Assembly: GCF_000148545.1 (NCBI RefSeq)
Contig: NZ_AEDV01000018.1
Span: forward strand, 1-58,578
Direction of reading: 5' to 3'
Length of the DNA: 58,578 nt
Source: Streptococcus mitis SK597
GTDB taxonomy: Bacteria; Bacillota; Bacilli; Lactobacillales; Streptococcaceae
How positions within the stretch are numbered: the stretch's first letter is position 1; every line of letters begins with the position of its first letter. A program made the translations under genes and the position numbers. Positions 35,970 to 45,684 of this stretch are shown piece by piece. The notes beneath the pieces are model-generated. The model was given only the letters and a program-made list of their open reading frames with translations, was not told where the DNA came from and did no database searches.

Positions 35970-37160
35970 TTATTTGAACTTGAATCCTTCGTAAATAAGC
36001 TCTGTTTTTGGATTTTGTTTCTTAATCTGTTTGGCAAGTGACTTCATCATAGAAAGAGGACCACACATATAGACGCTTGCATGTTCGGGCACTTCTTTTT
36101 GTTCAAAATTAAGATAGCCGTCTTTCCTACTGTCTACTAGATGGAGTTCAAAATTAGGATTTTTCTGATCATAGTCACGGAGCAAATCTAGATAGACTGC
36201 ATTTTCCTCTCCACGGAAGCTATAGTAGAAGTGAACCTGTTTATCTAAAATAGGATGTTCACGGATGTAAGAGATGAAGGGGGTAATCCCAATGCCTCCA
36301 GCAATCCAAACTTGATTTTCTCGTCCTTCTTCTATGATCATGTGTCCGTAAGCTCTGTCTACGCTTACTCTGCTGCCGACTTGAAGATTGTCATAGATAT
36401 TCTTGGTATGGTCGCCTGAATTTTTGACAGTAAAGTAAAGTGTTTGGCCATGACCTCCTGAGATAGAAAAGGGATGTGGAGCACTTTCAAAGCCTTCTTG
36501 GAAAATCTTTAGGAAGGCAAATTGTCCTGATTGATAGTTGAAAGGTCTGCTAAGATGGATTTGAATTTCTCTAGTATCGTGATTTAATCGTTTGAGATTA
36601 GTAATTTTCCCTAGATAGGGGAAGCCAATCTTTTGATATAGAAAAATGATATAAAAACCAGCTAGCAAGCCTAAAAGGGCATAGCTACCAACAAGAAAAC
36701 TTAGAAGATTAAATGTAAGGAGACGATTACCTATCATCATGTAGACGTGAAAGAGTTCGAAAATATAAGCTAGATAAACCAGACGGTGAATCCATCGCCA
36801 AGCTTCGTATTGGATGTATTTGCCTAAATAGGCGACAATGATGATGCTGATAAAGATATAGATGGCAAGATTGCCAAACTGAGCAGCTAAGCGAGAGCCC
36901 CACAGACCGCCCATACTAAAGTTATGAAAGATTAGTAGGATGATGGAGAGAAAGGCTGTAAATTTGTGGACGGTGTAGACCTTCTCCAAACCGTGAAACC
37001 AGCTTTCTAGTAGTGGGAGACGAGTGGCGAGGATAAAGGTCAGAGATAGGCTTGTTAAAGCTAGTCCTGGAATCATGAATTGGGGAGGAGTGTTCATCCA
37101 AGTCAAAATAGTCAGGATAAAACTAGCTATGATAAAGAGTAGTCCTTTGAGTGATTTCAT
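35970..37160 (-). CDS. Ferric-reductase-like transmembrane flavocytochrome
   Basis: A 396-aa membrane oxidoreductase. The N-terminal half has six hydrophobic helices with paired histidines for heme (KFTAF...FHNFSMGG and HRLVYLAYIFELFH), the ferric reductase-like domain. The C-terminal half is a ferredoxin-reductase fold with FAD-binding HPFSIS, NAD(P)-binding GGIGITPF and the CGP motif (YMCGPL). It would move electrons from NAD(P)H through FAD and heme across the membrane; acceptor unknown (iron, copper or quinone). The start at 37160 (MKSLKGLL) is preferred over 37172 because GGAA lies at a usable distance. Confidence 0.85.
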   Translation of the reverse strand: MKSLKGLLFIIASFILTILTWMNTPPQFMIPGLALTSLSLTFILATRLPLLESWFHGLEKVYTVHKFTAFLSIILLIFHNFSMGGLWGSRLAAQFGNLAIYIFISIIIVAYLGKYIQYEAWRWIHRLVYLAYIFELFHVYMMIGNRLLTFNLLSFLVGSYALLGLLAGFYIIFLYQKIGFPYLGKITNLKRLNHDTREIQIHLSRPFNYQSGQFAFLKIFQEGFESAPHPFSISGGHGQTLYFTVKNSGDHTKNIYDNLQVGSRVSVDRAYGHMIIEEGRENQVWIAGGIGITPFISYIREHPILDKQVHFYYSFRGEENAVYLDLLRDYDQKNPNFELHLVDSRKDGYLNFEQKEVPEHASVYMCGPLSMMKSLAKQIKKQNPKTELIYEGFKFK

Positions 37161-37193
37161 AAAAAATTCCATTCCATTTAGATTTTGATTTGT

Positions 37194-37240
37194 TGTAAAT
37201 AAATTTGTTACATTTTATCATAGAAAAAGTATGGTGTCAA
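37194..37240 (-). promoter_or_regulatory. promoter and possible operator of the ferric-reductase-like gene
   Basis: On the minus strand TTGACA (37240-37235), 17 bases, TAAAAT (37217-37212) with an extended TG. A near-palindrome TGTAA-N9-TTACA (37194-37212) starts at the -10 and covers the expected transcription start, a good position for a repressor. Confidence 0.68.
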
Positions 37241-37268
37241 ATTGAGTTCTATAAATATCTACTCTCAT

Positions 37269-37297
37269 CAAAAAACTCTCCAATGAACTGGAGAGTG
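37269..37297 (-). terminator. terminator of the amino acid ABC operon (minus strand)
   Basis: ACTCTCCA (37275-37282) / TGGAGAGT (37289-37296), followed on the minus strand by a T run. It lies beyond the BOX element. Confidence 0.78.
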
Positions 37298-37304
37298 GCT
37301 ATTT

Positions 37305-37418
37305 ATACTCAATGAAAATCAAAGAGCAAACTAGGAAGCTAGCCGCAGGTTGCTCAAAACACTGTTTTGAGGTTGCAGATGGAAGCTGACGTGGTTTGAA
37401 GAGATTTTCGAAGAGTAT
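37305..37418 (-). repeat. BOX element, shortened (114 bp)
   Basis: Same terminal ATACTC repeats as the element at 2673-2824, but the middle (between boxA and boxC) is about 38 bases shorter. On the minus strand boxA begins on the last A of the TAA stop codon of the ABC permease gene. Confidence 0.88.
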
Positions 37419-38077
37419 TATTCTGCAGCTTGTTGCCAACGTTTTGCTAGCATATGAGACAGGCTCGAAATGGCTAGGTTGAAGCTGAAGTAGATGAGGG
37501 CAATCAGGATATATAGACTGAAGACCTGCTCTGGTTCAAAATAACGGCCCATTAGAATTTGGCTGGCTCCAAAGAGTTCTTGTAGGGCAATAACAGAGTA
37601 GAGAAGACTGGTATCCTTAATCACGGTTACAAACTGAGAAATGATGGCTGGCAGCATTTTACGAATAGCTTGTGGGAGAATGATGTGGTAGAGGATTTGT
37701 GCAGAAGTAAATCCTTGTGACATTCCTGCTTCGTACTGCCCCTTATCCACAGCATTGAGACCGCCTCGGATAATCTCAGCTAGAGCTGCTGAGGTAAAGA
37801 GAGTGAAGGCTGTAATACCTGCTGGAGTGGATTTCATCTTGAAAACTAAAAAGATAGTAAAGATCCAGAGAAGGTTGGGAACGTTGCGCACAAACTCGAT
37901 ATAAATGCTGGAGATAATGCGTAAGACAGGATTTTTCCCATTTCTCATGACGGCTAGCACCGTTCCGATAAGGGTAGAGAGGACGATGGCAATTAGAGAA
38001 ATATAGAGGGTCAAGCCAAATCCTTTAAAGATAAAGACTAGGTTATCTGGGGTCAAAACTTCTAAAATGGATTCCAT
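37418..38077 (-). CDS. Polar amino acid ABC transporter permease
   Basis: A 219-aa HisM/GlnP-type permease with five hydrophobic segments and the ATPase-contact loop AGMSQGFTSAQILYHIILPQA (EAA motif). Last gene of a four-gene importer operon (ATPase, binding protein, permease, permease). Its stop codon abuts a BOX element. The substrate is not visible from the permease; the operon type suggests a polar amino acid. Confidence 0.9.
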   Translation of the reverse strand: MESILEVLTPDNLVFIFKGFGLTLYISLIAIVLSTLIGTVLAVMRNGKNPVLRIISSIYIEFVRNVPNLLWIFTIFLVFKMKSTPAGITAFTLFTSAALAEIIRGGLNAVDKGQYEAGMSQGFTSAQILYHIILPQAIRKMLPAIISQFVTVIKDTSLLYSVIALQELFGASQILMGRYFEPEQVFSLYILIALIYFSFNLAISSLSHMLAKRWQQAAE

Positions 38078-38086
38078 AGTAACCTC

Positions 38087-38764
38087 CTAAAGCGAATAGG
38101 CTTTTTTGTTGGCTTGCTCCATCTTGCGACCAAACTGGGCAACAGGGAAGCAAAGAGAGAAGTAGAGCAGGGCAGCGCCTAAAAAGGCTGGAATGTAGTT
38201 TCCGTTAAGAGCCGACCAAGACTTGGTCACAAACATCAAGTCCACTCCAGAGATGATAGCGACTGTCGAGGTGTTCTTGATGAGGTTAACGATTTGGTTA
38301 GTCAAAGGTGGGAGAATGATACGGAAAGCCTGAGGCAAGATAATCAAACGCATAGCACTGATATAGGTAAACCCTTGCGACAAGGCAGCCTCCATCTGAC
38401 CGCTAGGAATAGACTGAATCCCTGAGCGAATCACCTCAGCAATATAGGCACCGTGATAAAGTCCCACACAGAGAACAGCTGTCCAATAAATCGGAATCAT
38501 GATGATATGGTCACTGATAAGAGGTAGGCCATAAAAAACAATAACAAACTGCACCAAGAGGGGAGTGTTTTGGTAAAATTCCACAAATATGCGAGCTAAA
38601 ATGCGTAAAATTGGACGTTTACTGGTTGACATGGCTCCAAATAAGATGCCCAAGAACATGGCTAGGATAAAGGATCCAATCGCTAGGGCAAGGGTGAAGA
38701 GGAAACCATTGAAAAATTGTCCAAAATCCTGAAAATAGGCTGTCCAAGATGATAAATCTGTCAT
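38087..38764 (-). CDS. Polar amino acid ABC transporter permease
   Basis: A 225-aa permease, paralogous to the following gene, with the EAA loop AALSQGFTYISAMRLIILPQA and about five membrane helices. The two permeases would form a heterodimeric channel. It is nine bases before the next permease and 12 bases after the binding-protein gene, so translation is closely linked. Confidence 0.9.
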   Translation of the reverse strand: MTDLSSWTAYFQDFGQFFNGFLFTLALAIGSFILAMFLGILFGAMSTSKRPILRILARIFVEFYQNTPLLVQFVIVFYGLPLISDHIIMIPIYWTAVLCVGLYHGAYIAEVIRSGIQSIPSGQMEAALSQGFTYISAMRLIILPQAFRIILPPLTNQIVNLIKNTSTVAIISGVDLMFVTKSWSALNGNYIPAFLGAALLYFSLCFPVAQFGRKMEQANKKAYSL

Positions 38765-38776
38765 AGGGTGTCCTCC

Positions 38777-39571
38777 TTAATCTGCGGTATGGCTAGATGG
38801 TTTGAGCTTGTAACGGTCATAAAGTTTCTGCAAACTACCATCCTTGCTCCATTTAGTGACCAAGTTATCGAGATAGTCGTTAAGCTCTGTATTTGATTTC
38901 TTGGTAACAATACCGTAGTCAGATGGCTTGAAACTATCATCTAGTAGTACTGTGCGCTTGCTGATGTAGCCAGACAGAATCGAGCGGTCAACGGAAAAGG
39001 CATCAATACGGTGAGCGTGTAGGGAAGTAATCAATTCTGGGTAGGAACCAAGTTCGACGAATTTAAACTTCAGATCTTTCTTTTTACCCAGTTCAGTAAT
39101 CAGGCGTTGGGTAATGGAACCTTGGGCAACACCGATAGTTTTTCCGTTTAGGTCCTCGATGCTTTTGATTTTGGCAGACTTATTGACCAAAAAGCCAGAA
39201 GCGTCTGTGTAGTAGGGACTGGTAAAGTTGTAGAGTTTTTTGCGTTCCTCTGTGATGGTAAAGGTTGCGATATCCATATCGACCTGTTCATTGTCTAGAA
39301 GGGGTCCACGGGTTTGAGCGGTAACAGGCACATAGCGAACCTTGACCTTGAGCTCATCAGCTACCATTTTGGCCAAGTCGGTTTCGATACCAGAATAGGT
39401 TCCTGTCTTAGGATCCTTGTAGCCAAAATTGGGAACGTCTTGTTTGACACCGACAACCAGTTCGCCTCTTTTTTGAATATCTGCGACGCTGGTATCAGCC
39501 TGAACTGGTTTTGTAGCAGCAAGGCCGAAAAGGCTAATCAGTAATGCTGATAAAAAGAATTTCTTTTTCAT
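38777..39571 (-). CDS. Amino acid ABC transporter substrate-binding protein
   Basis: A 264-aa solute-binding protein of the polar amino acid (SBP_bac_3) family: GELVVGVKQDVPNFGYKD, GIETDLAKMVADEL, DIATFTITEERK, NFTSPYY and SYPELITSLHAHRIDAFSVD. The start at 39571 has the perfect ribosome site AAGGAGG; the frame is open 192 bases further but has no support. The signal peptide (MKKKFFLSALLISLFGLAAT) is followed by KPVQA, a signal peptidase I-type end. No lipobox cysteine is present, so the protein seems not to be a lipoprotein, which is unusual for a Gram-positive importer. Confidence 0.9.
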   Translation of the reverse strand: MKKKFFLSALLISLFGLAATKPVQADTSVADIQKRGELVVGVKQDVPNFGYKDPKTGTYSGIETDLAKMVADELKVKVRYVPVTAQTRGPLLDNEQVDMDIATFTITEERKKLYNFTSPYYTDASGFLVNKSAKIKSIEDLNGKTIGVAQGSITQRLITELGKKKDLKFKFVELGSYPELITSLHAHRIDAFSVDRSILSGYISKRTVLLDDSFKPSDYGIVTKKSNTELNDYLDNLVTKWSKDGSLQKLYDRYKLKPSSHTAD

Positions 39572-39581
39572 AGGTACCTCC

Positions 39582-40340
39582 TTATTTGACTTTGTCACTT
39601 TCGTGGTTGATGATTTTGCTGAGGAATTGTTGGGCACGAGGTTCGCTTGGATTGTCGAAAAAGTCATCAACATCTGTTGTATCCACCAAAACTTCTCCGT
39701 TAGCCATAAAGATGATGCGGTCCGCAACTTCACGGGCAAAGCCCATTTCATGGGTAACGACAATCATATTCATACCATCGTGGGCCAATTTTTGCATAAC
39801 TGCCAGAACATCACCGATGGTTTCAGGGTCAAGAGCAGATGTTGGTTCATCAAAGAGAAGGAGTTCAGGATGCATAGCGAGTCCACGAGCAATGGCGATT
39901 CGTTGTTTTTGTCCACCAGAAAGCATGGCTGGATATGAATCTTTCTTGTCCCACATATTTACAAATTCCAGATATTTTTGGGCTGTTTTTTCAGCTTCTT
40001 TTTTATCAATTCCTAGAACTTTTATGGGTGCGAGTGTTACGTTTTCTAACACTGTTTTGTGAGGGTAGAGGTTAAAATGCTGGAAGACCATGCCGACTTC
40101 CTTGCGAAGAGGAACTAAATCTTTCTGGCTGGCACCAGCAACTTGGTGGCCATTGACTAGAAGACTTCCTTTGTCTACAGCCTCCAAACCATTGATGGTG
40201 CGGATAAGAGTGGATTTCCCAGAACCAGATGGTCCGAGTAGGACAACGACTTGCCCTTTTTCAAAACGGAGATTGATGTCGCGGAGCGCGTGGTAGTCCC
40301 CGTAATATTTTTCGACGTGTTCAAATTCTACTAAAGCCAT
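39582..40340 (-). CDS. Polar amino acid ABC transporter ATPase
   Basis: A 252-aa GlnQ-type ATPase: Walker A GPSGSGKST, Q-loop QHFNLYPH, signature LSGGQKQRI, Walker B LLLFDEPTSALDP and H-loop VTHEMGFA. First gene of the importer operon, ten bases before the binding-protein start. It faces away from recJ across a spacer of about 175 bases that must hold both promoters. Confidence 0.93.
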   Translation of the reverse strand: MALVEFEHVEKYYGDYHALRDINLRFEKGQVVVLLGPSGSGKSTLIRTINGLEAVDKGSLLVNGHQVAGASQKDLVPLRKEVGMVFQHFNLYPHKTVLENVTLAPIKVLGIDKKEAEKTAQKYLEFVNMWDKKDSYPAMLSGGQKQRIAIARGLAMHPELLLFDEPTSALDPETIGDVLAVMQKLAHDGMNMIVVTHEMGFAREVADRIIFMANGEVLVDTTDVDDFFDNPSEPRAQQFLSKIINHESDKVK

Positions 40341-40516
40341 AAGGAATCTCCTTTGTGTTAGATTTTATAACACGATTCTACAACAAAAGAATGGTCTTGT
40401 CAAATCATATCTGAAAAAATTCACTAAAATTTTATAAAAAAGCAATCTGGATAGAGAAAAAGCCTAAATCATGTTATAATGAAGCAATAGAATTCTTAGA
40501 AAGAGTGGATGTCTTT

Positions 40517-42739
40517 TTGATAACACCTACTTATGAATGGCAGTTTGCCCCGCAGGTTGAAGATGCGGATTTTACAAAGATAGCCAAGAAGGCTGGACTG
40601 GGTCCTGAGGTGGCTCGGTTATTATTTGAGAGAGGGATTCAGAACCAAGAAAGTCTGAAGAAGTTTTTAGAACCTTCCTTGGAGGACTTGCATGACCCTT
40701 ATCTACTCCATGATATGGACAAGGCAGTGGAACGGATTCGTCAGGCCATTGAAGAAGGGGAAAATATCCTCGTTTACGGTGATTATGATGCGGATGGTAT
40801 GACTTCGGCTTCTATTGTGAAGGAAAGTTTGGAACAGCTTGGCGCTGAATGCCGTGTTTACTTGCCCAATCGTTTTACCGATGGCTATGGCCCTAATGCT
40901 AGTGTCTATAAATATTTTATCGAGCAAGAAGGAATTTCCTTGATTGTGACAGTGGATAATGGAGTTGCTGGTCACGAAGCCATTGAGCTGGCTCAGTCTA
41001 TGGGAGTAGATGTCATTGTGACAGACCACCATTCCATGCCTGAAACCCTCCCTGATGCCTATGCCATTGTCCATCCTGAACATCCAGATGCGGACTATCC
41101 CTTCAAATATCTGGCTGGTTGTGGAGTTGCTTTCAAGCTGGCTTGTGCCCTTTTAGAAGAAGTACAAGTGGAATTGCTTGATTTGGTCGCTATTGGTACC
41201 ATTGCTGATATGGTTAGTTTGACAGATGAGAACCGTATCTTGGTTCAGTATGGTCTGGAAATGTTGGGACACACTCAGCGTATTGGTCTACAAGAAATGC
41301 TGGACATGGCTGGGATTGCTGCCAATGAAGTGACAGAAGAGACAGTTGGTTTCCAGATTGCCCCTCGTTTGAATGCCTTGGGGCGTTTGGACGATCCCAA
41401 TCCTGCCATTGATTTGCTGACTGGGTTTGATGATGAGGAAGCGCACGAGATTGCTCTCATGATTCATCAGAAAAACGAAGAGCGCAAGGAAATTGTCCAG
41501 TCTATCTATGAAGAAGCTAAGACCATGGTGGACCCTGAGAAGAAGGTCCAAGTCTTGGCCAAGGAAGGCTGGAATCCTGGGGTTTTAGGAATCGTGGCTG
41601 GTCGTTTGTTGGAAGAACTAGGGCAGACAGTCATCGTTCTCAATATAGAGGACGGTCGTGCCAAGGGCAGTGCTCGTAGTGTGGAAGCAGTAGATATTTT
41701 TGAGGCTCTGGATCCTCATCGAGACCTTTTCATCGCCTTTGGTGGCCATGCTGGCGCTGCAGGAATGACGCTGGAAGTTGAGAAACTTTCAGATTTATCT
41801 CAGGTTTTGGAAGATTATGTCCGTGAAAAAGGCGCAGATGCTGGTGGCAAGAATAAGTTAAACCTAGATGAAGAGTTGGATTTGGAGACTTTGAGTCTTG
41901 AAACAGTCAAGAACTTTGAGCGCTTGGCACCTTTTGGAATGGACAATCAGAAACCTGTCTTTTATATCAAGGATTTTCAGGTCGAAAGTGCCCGTACTAT
42001 GGGAGCAGGTAATGCCCATCTCAAACTGAAAATTTCTAAGGGTGAAGCTAGTTTTGAAGTGGTAGCCTTTGGTCAAGGCAGATGGGCAACAGAATTTGCT
42101 CAAACCAAGAATCTAGAGTTGGCGGTCAAATTGTCTGTCAACCAATGGAATGGCCAAACTGCCCTGCAGTTGATGATGGTGGATGCGCGTGTGGAGGGTG
42201 TTCAACTTTTTAACATTCGTGGGAAGAATGCAGTCTTGCCAGAAGGAGTTCCAGTCTTGGATTTTGCTGGAGAACTGCTAGATTTAGCGACTAGTGAAGC
42301 TGTTGTCGTAAAAACCATTCCTGAGGATATTACCTTGCTGAAGACCATTTTTCAGGAGCAGAATTTTTCTGCTGTTTATTTCAAAAATGACATTGATAAG
42401 GCCTATTATCTGACAGGCTATGGGACTAGAGAGCAGTTTGCTAAATTGTACAAGACCATTTACCAGTTTCCAGAGTTTGATATTCGCTACAAGCTGAAGG
42501 ATTTGGCAGCTTATCTCAATATTCAACAAATTTTGCTGGTCAAGATGATTCAAGTGTTTGAAGAGCTAGGCTTTGTGACCATCAAAGATGGGGTCATGAC
42601 AGTCAATAAAGAAGCGCCAAAGCGAGAAATCGGAGAAAGTCAGATTTACCAGAATCTCAAACAAACCGTCAAAGACCAAGAAATGATGGCACTAGGAACT
42701 GTGCAAGAAATTTATGACTTTTTAATGGAAAAAGAGTAG
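40517..42739 (+). CDS. recJ: Single-strand-specific exonuclease RecJ
   Basis: 5'-3' ssDNA exonuclease of recombination and mismatch repair. The DHH domain has DYDADGMTSASI and TDHHSMPE; DHHA1 has GGHAGAAGM; an OB-like region and the extra C-terminal domain of Firmicute RecJ follow. Length 740 aa. The start is taken as TTG at 40517 (ITPTYEWQFAP) because GAGTGGA lies seven bases before it; GTG at 40505 would place that site inside the gene. Confidence 0.92.
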   Translation: MITPTYEWQFAPQVEDADFTKIAKKAGLGPEVARLLFERGIQNQESLKKFLEPSLEDLHDPYLLHDMDKAVERIRQAIEEGENILVYGDYDADGMTSASIVKESLEQLGAECRVYLPNRFTDGYGPNASVYKYFIEQEGISLIVTVDNGVAGHEAIELAQSMGVDVIVTDHHSMPETLPDAYAIVHPEHPDADYPFKYLAGCGVAFKLACALLEEVQVELLDLVAIGTIADMVSLTDENRILVQYGLEMLGHTQRIGLQEMLDMAGIAANEVTEETVGFQIAPRLNALGRLDDPNPAIDLLTGFDDEEAHEIALMIHQKNEERKEIVQSIYEEAKTMVDPEKKVQVLAKEGWNPGVLGIVAGRLLEELGQTVIVLNIEDGRAKGSARSVEAVDIFEALDPHRDLFIAFGGHAGAAGMTLEVEKLSDLSQVLEDYVREKGADAGGKNKLNLDEELDLETLSLETVKNFERLAPFGMDNQKPVFYIKDFQVESARTMGAGNAHLKLKISKGEASFEVVAFGQGRWATEFAQTKNLELAVKLSVNQWNGQTALQLMMVDARVEGVQLFNIRGKNAVLPEGVPVLDFAGELLDLATSEAVVVKTIPEDITLLKTIFQEQNFSAVYFKNDIDKAYYLTGYGTREQFAKLYKTIYQFPEFDIRYKLKDLAAYLNIQQILLVKMIQVFEELGFVTIKDGVMTVNKEAPKREIGESQIYQNLKQTVKDQEMMALGTVQEIYDFLMEKE

Positions 42740-42747
42740 CAGATAGG

Positions 42748-42774
42748 AAAGAGTTGGGAAACCAGCTCTTTTTT
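42748..42774 (+). terminator. rho-independent terminator after recJ
   Basis: A 10-bp stem AAAGAGTTGG (42748-42757) / CCAGCTCTTT (42762-42771) with a four-base loop and T6. Confidence 0.88.
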
Positions 42775-42810
42775 GAAAACAAATCTTCATTTTGAAAATC
42801 ATCAAAAAAA

Positions 42811-42819
42811 TGGTATAAT
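42811..42819 (+). promoter_or_regulatory. extended -10 promoter of rnjB
   Basis: TGGTATAAT lies after the recJ terminator and before the BOX element, which would then sit in the rnjB leader. Confidence 0.55.
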
Positions 42820-42839
42820 GGTAGGAAAAGATTCGGCTA

Positions 42840-42991
42840 ATACTCAATGAAAATCAGAGAGCAAACTAGGAAGCTAGTTGCAGGTTGCTCAAAGCACTGC
42901 TTTGAGGTTGTGGATAAAACTGACGAAGTCAGTAACCATACCTATGGCAAGGCGAAGCTGACGTGGTTTGAATCTGATTTTCGAAGAGTAT
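42840..42991 (-). repeat. BOX element (boxA-boxC, 152 bp)
   Basis: ATACTCAATGAAAATC at the left and CGAAGAGTAT at the right end, with the boxC and boxA cores. boxA carries a small change (TTTGAATCTGATTTTCG instead of TTTGAAGAGATTTTCG). It lies between the rnjB promoter and gene and would be transcribed as part of the leader. The rest of the 42740-43065 gap holds the recJ terminator and the promoter only. Confidence 0.88.
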
Positions 42992-43065
42992 AAAAGTAAT
43001 AGTGCTTTTAGAATAAGAGGGTAAACAACCCTATAATCAAGATAAATTAAGCTTTCGGAGGAAAA

Positions 43066-44727
43066 ATGAGTAATATCAGTTTAACAACACTTGGTGGTGT
43101 GCGTGAAAATGGGAAAAATATGTATATCGCTGAAATCGATGGGTCTATTTTCGTTTTGGATGCAGGTCTAAAATACCCTGAAAATGAACAACTAGGGGTG
43201 GATGTGGTCATTCCCAATATGGACTACCTTTTTGAAAATAGTGACCGTATCGCTGGGGTCTTCTTGACTCACGGCCATGCGGATGCCATTGGTGCTCTAC
43301 CTTATCTCTTGGCTGAAGCTAAGGTACCTGTATTTGGCTCTGAATTGACCATTGAGTTGGCCAAACTCTTTGTTAAAGGAAATGATACGGTTAAGAAATT
43401 CAATGATTTCCATGTCATTGATGAGGATACGGAGATAGATTTTGGAGGGACTGTGGTGTCCTTCTTCCGTACGACCCACTCTATCCCAGAAAGTCTGGGT
43501 GTTGTCTTGAAGACAGCTGAAGGCAGTATCGTTTACACAGGTGACTTCAAATTTGACCAGACAGCTAGTGAATCCTATGCCACAGACTTCGCTCGTTTGG
43601 CAGAAATCGGTCGTGATGGAGTTCTGGCTCTTCTTAGCGATTCAGCCAATGCGGACAGTAATATCCAAGTGGCTAGCGAAAGTGAAGTTGGGGATGAAAT
43701 TACCCAAACTATTGCAGACTGGGAGGGTCGTATTATCGTCGCAGCAGTAGCCAGCAACCTTTCTCGTATCCAGCAGGTGTTTGATGCTGCGGATGCAACA
43801 GGTCGTCGTGTGGTTTTGACAGGATTTGATATTGAAAATATCGTCCGCACTGCTATTCGTCTTAAGAAATTGTCTCTAGCTAACGAGAGTCTTTTGATTA
43901 AGCCAAAAGATATGTCTCGCTTTGAAGACCATGAGTTGATTATCCTTGAGACAGGTCGTATGGGTGAGCCAATCAACGGTCTTCGCAAGATGTCGATTGG
44001 TCGCCACCGTTATGTGGAAATCAAGGACGGTGACCTGGTCTATATCGTAACCACTCCGTCTATCGCCAAAGAAGCAGTTATGGCGCGTGTGGAAAATATG
44101 ATTTACCAAGCTGGTGGTGTTGTCAAATTGATCACCCAAAGCTTGCGTGTTTCAGGGCACGGAAATGCGCGTGATTTGCAGTTGATGATCAATCTCTTGC
44201 AACCCAAGTATCTCTTCCCAATTCAAGGGGAATACCGTGAGTTGGATGCCCATGCTAAGGCTGCTATGGCAGTTGGGATGTTGCCAGAACGCATTTTCAT
44301 CCCTAAAAAGGGAACCAGCATGGCTTATGAGAATGGGGACTTTGTCCCAGCTGGAGCGGTTTCAGCAGGCGATGTCTTGATTGATGGAAATGCCATTGGT
44401 GATGTTGGAAATGTGGTCCTTCGTGACCGTAAGGTCTTGTCAGAGGATGGTATTTTTATCGTAGCAATCACCGTTAATCGTCGTGAGAAGAAAATTGTGG
44501 CCAAGGCCCGTGTTCACACGCGTGGATTTGTTTATCTCAAGAAGAGCCGTGATATTCTCCGTGAAAGTTCAGAATTGATTAACCAAACGGTAGAAGACTA
44601 TCTTCAAGGAGATGACTTTGACTGGGCAGATCTTAAAGGGAAGGTTCGTGATAATCTGACCAAGTACCTCTTTGACCAAACCAAACGTCGTCCAGCCATT
44701 CTACCAGTGGTCATGGAAGCAAAATAA
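43066..44727 (+). CDS. rnjB: Ribonuclease J2
   Basis: Metallo-beta-lactamase/beta-CASP RNase of mRNA decay, a partner of RNase J1. 553 aa. The first metal motif is LTHGHADAIGAL (His69, His71, Asp73): the second-zinc histidine of the usual HxHxDH is Ala74. Other motifs remain (YTGDFKFD, SGHGNARDL). Loss of this histidine is typical of J2 subunits, which have weak activity alone. GGAGG precedes the ATG. Leader of about 240 bases includes a BOX element. Confidence 0.93.
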   Translation: MSNISLTTLGGVRENGKNMYIAEIDGSIFVLDAGLKYPENEQLGVDVVIPNMDYLFENSDRIAGVFLTHGHADAIGALPYLLAEAKVPVFGSELTIELAKLFVKGNDTVKKFNDFHVIDEDTEIDFGGTVVSFFRTTHSIPESLGVVLKTAEGSIVYTGDFKFDQTASESYATDFARLAEIGRDGVLALLSDSANADSNIQVASESEVGDEITQTIADWEGRIIVAAVASNLSRIQQVFDAADATGRRVVLTGFDIENIVRTAIRLKKLSLANESLLIKPKDMSRFEDHELIILETGRMGEPINGLRKMSIGRHRYVEIKDGDLVYIVTTPSIAKEAVMARVENMIYQAGGVVKLITQSLRVSGHGNARDLQLMINLLQPKYLFPIQGEYRELDAHAKAAMAVGMLPERIFIPKKGTSMAYENGDFVPAGAVSAGDVLIDGNAIGDVGNVVLRDRKVLSEDGIFIVAITVNRREKKIVAKARVHTRGFVYLKKSRDILRESSELINQTVEDYLQGDDFDWADLKGKVRDNLTKYLFDQTKRRPAILPVVMEAK

Positions 44728-44745
44728 TCGTTGAAATAAACAGAG

Positions 44746-44769
44746 AGAAAGTCGAATTTCGGCTTTTTC
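44746..44769 (+). terminator. rho-independent terminator after rnjB
   Basis: Stem AAAGTCG (44748-44754) / CGGCTTT (44760-44766) with one G-T pair, then TTTCT. Confidence 0.7.
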
Positions 44770-44775
44770 TTATAG

Positions 44776-45573
<798 letters not shown>

Positions 45574-45684
45574 TTTGAACTTCAGTATAGGGGGAGTAGA
45601 ACTAAAATAAAATATGTTTTCACTAGACTTTTTAAACGAAAGTAGTAGAATAGTAATAAGATACTGGAGGAAAGAGAGTAGGAA

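Noticed and set aside
39572-39763. N-terminal extension of the binding protein
   Set aside because: It runs antisense-free through the neighbouring ATPase gene end and would hide the signal peptide; a perfect ribosome site precedes 39571.
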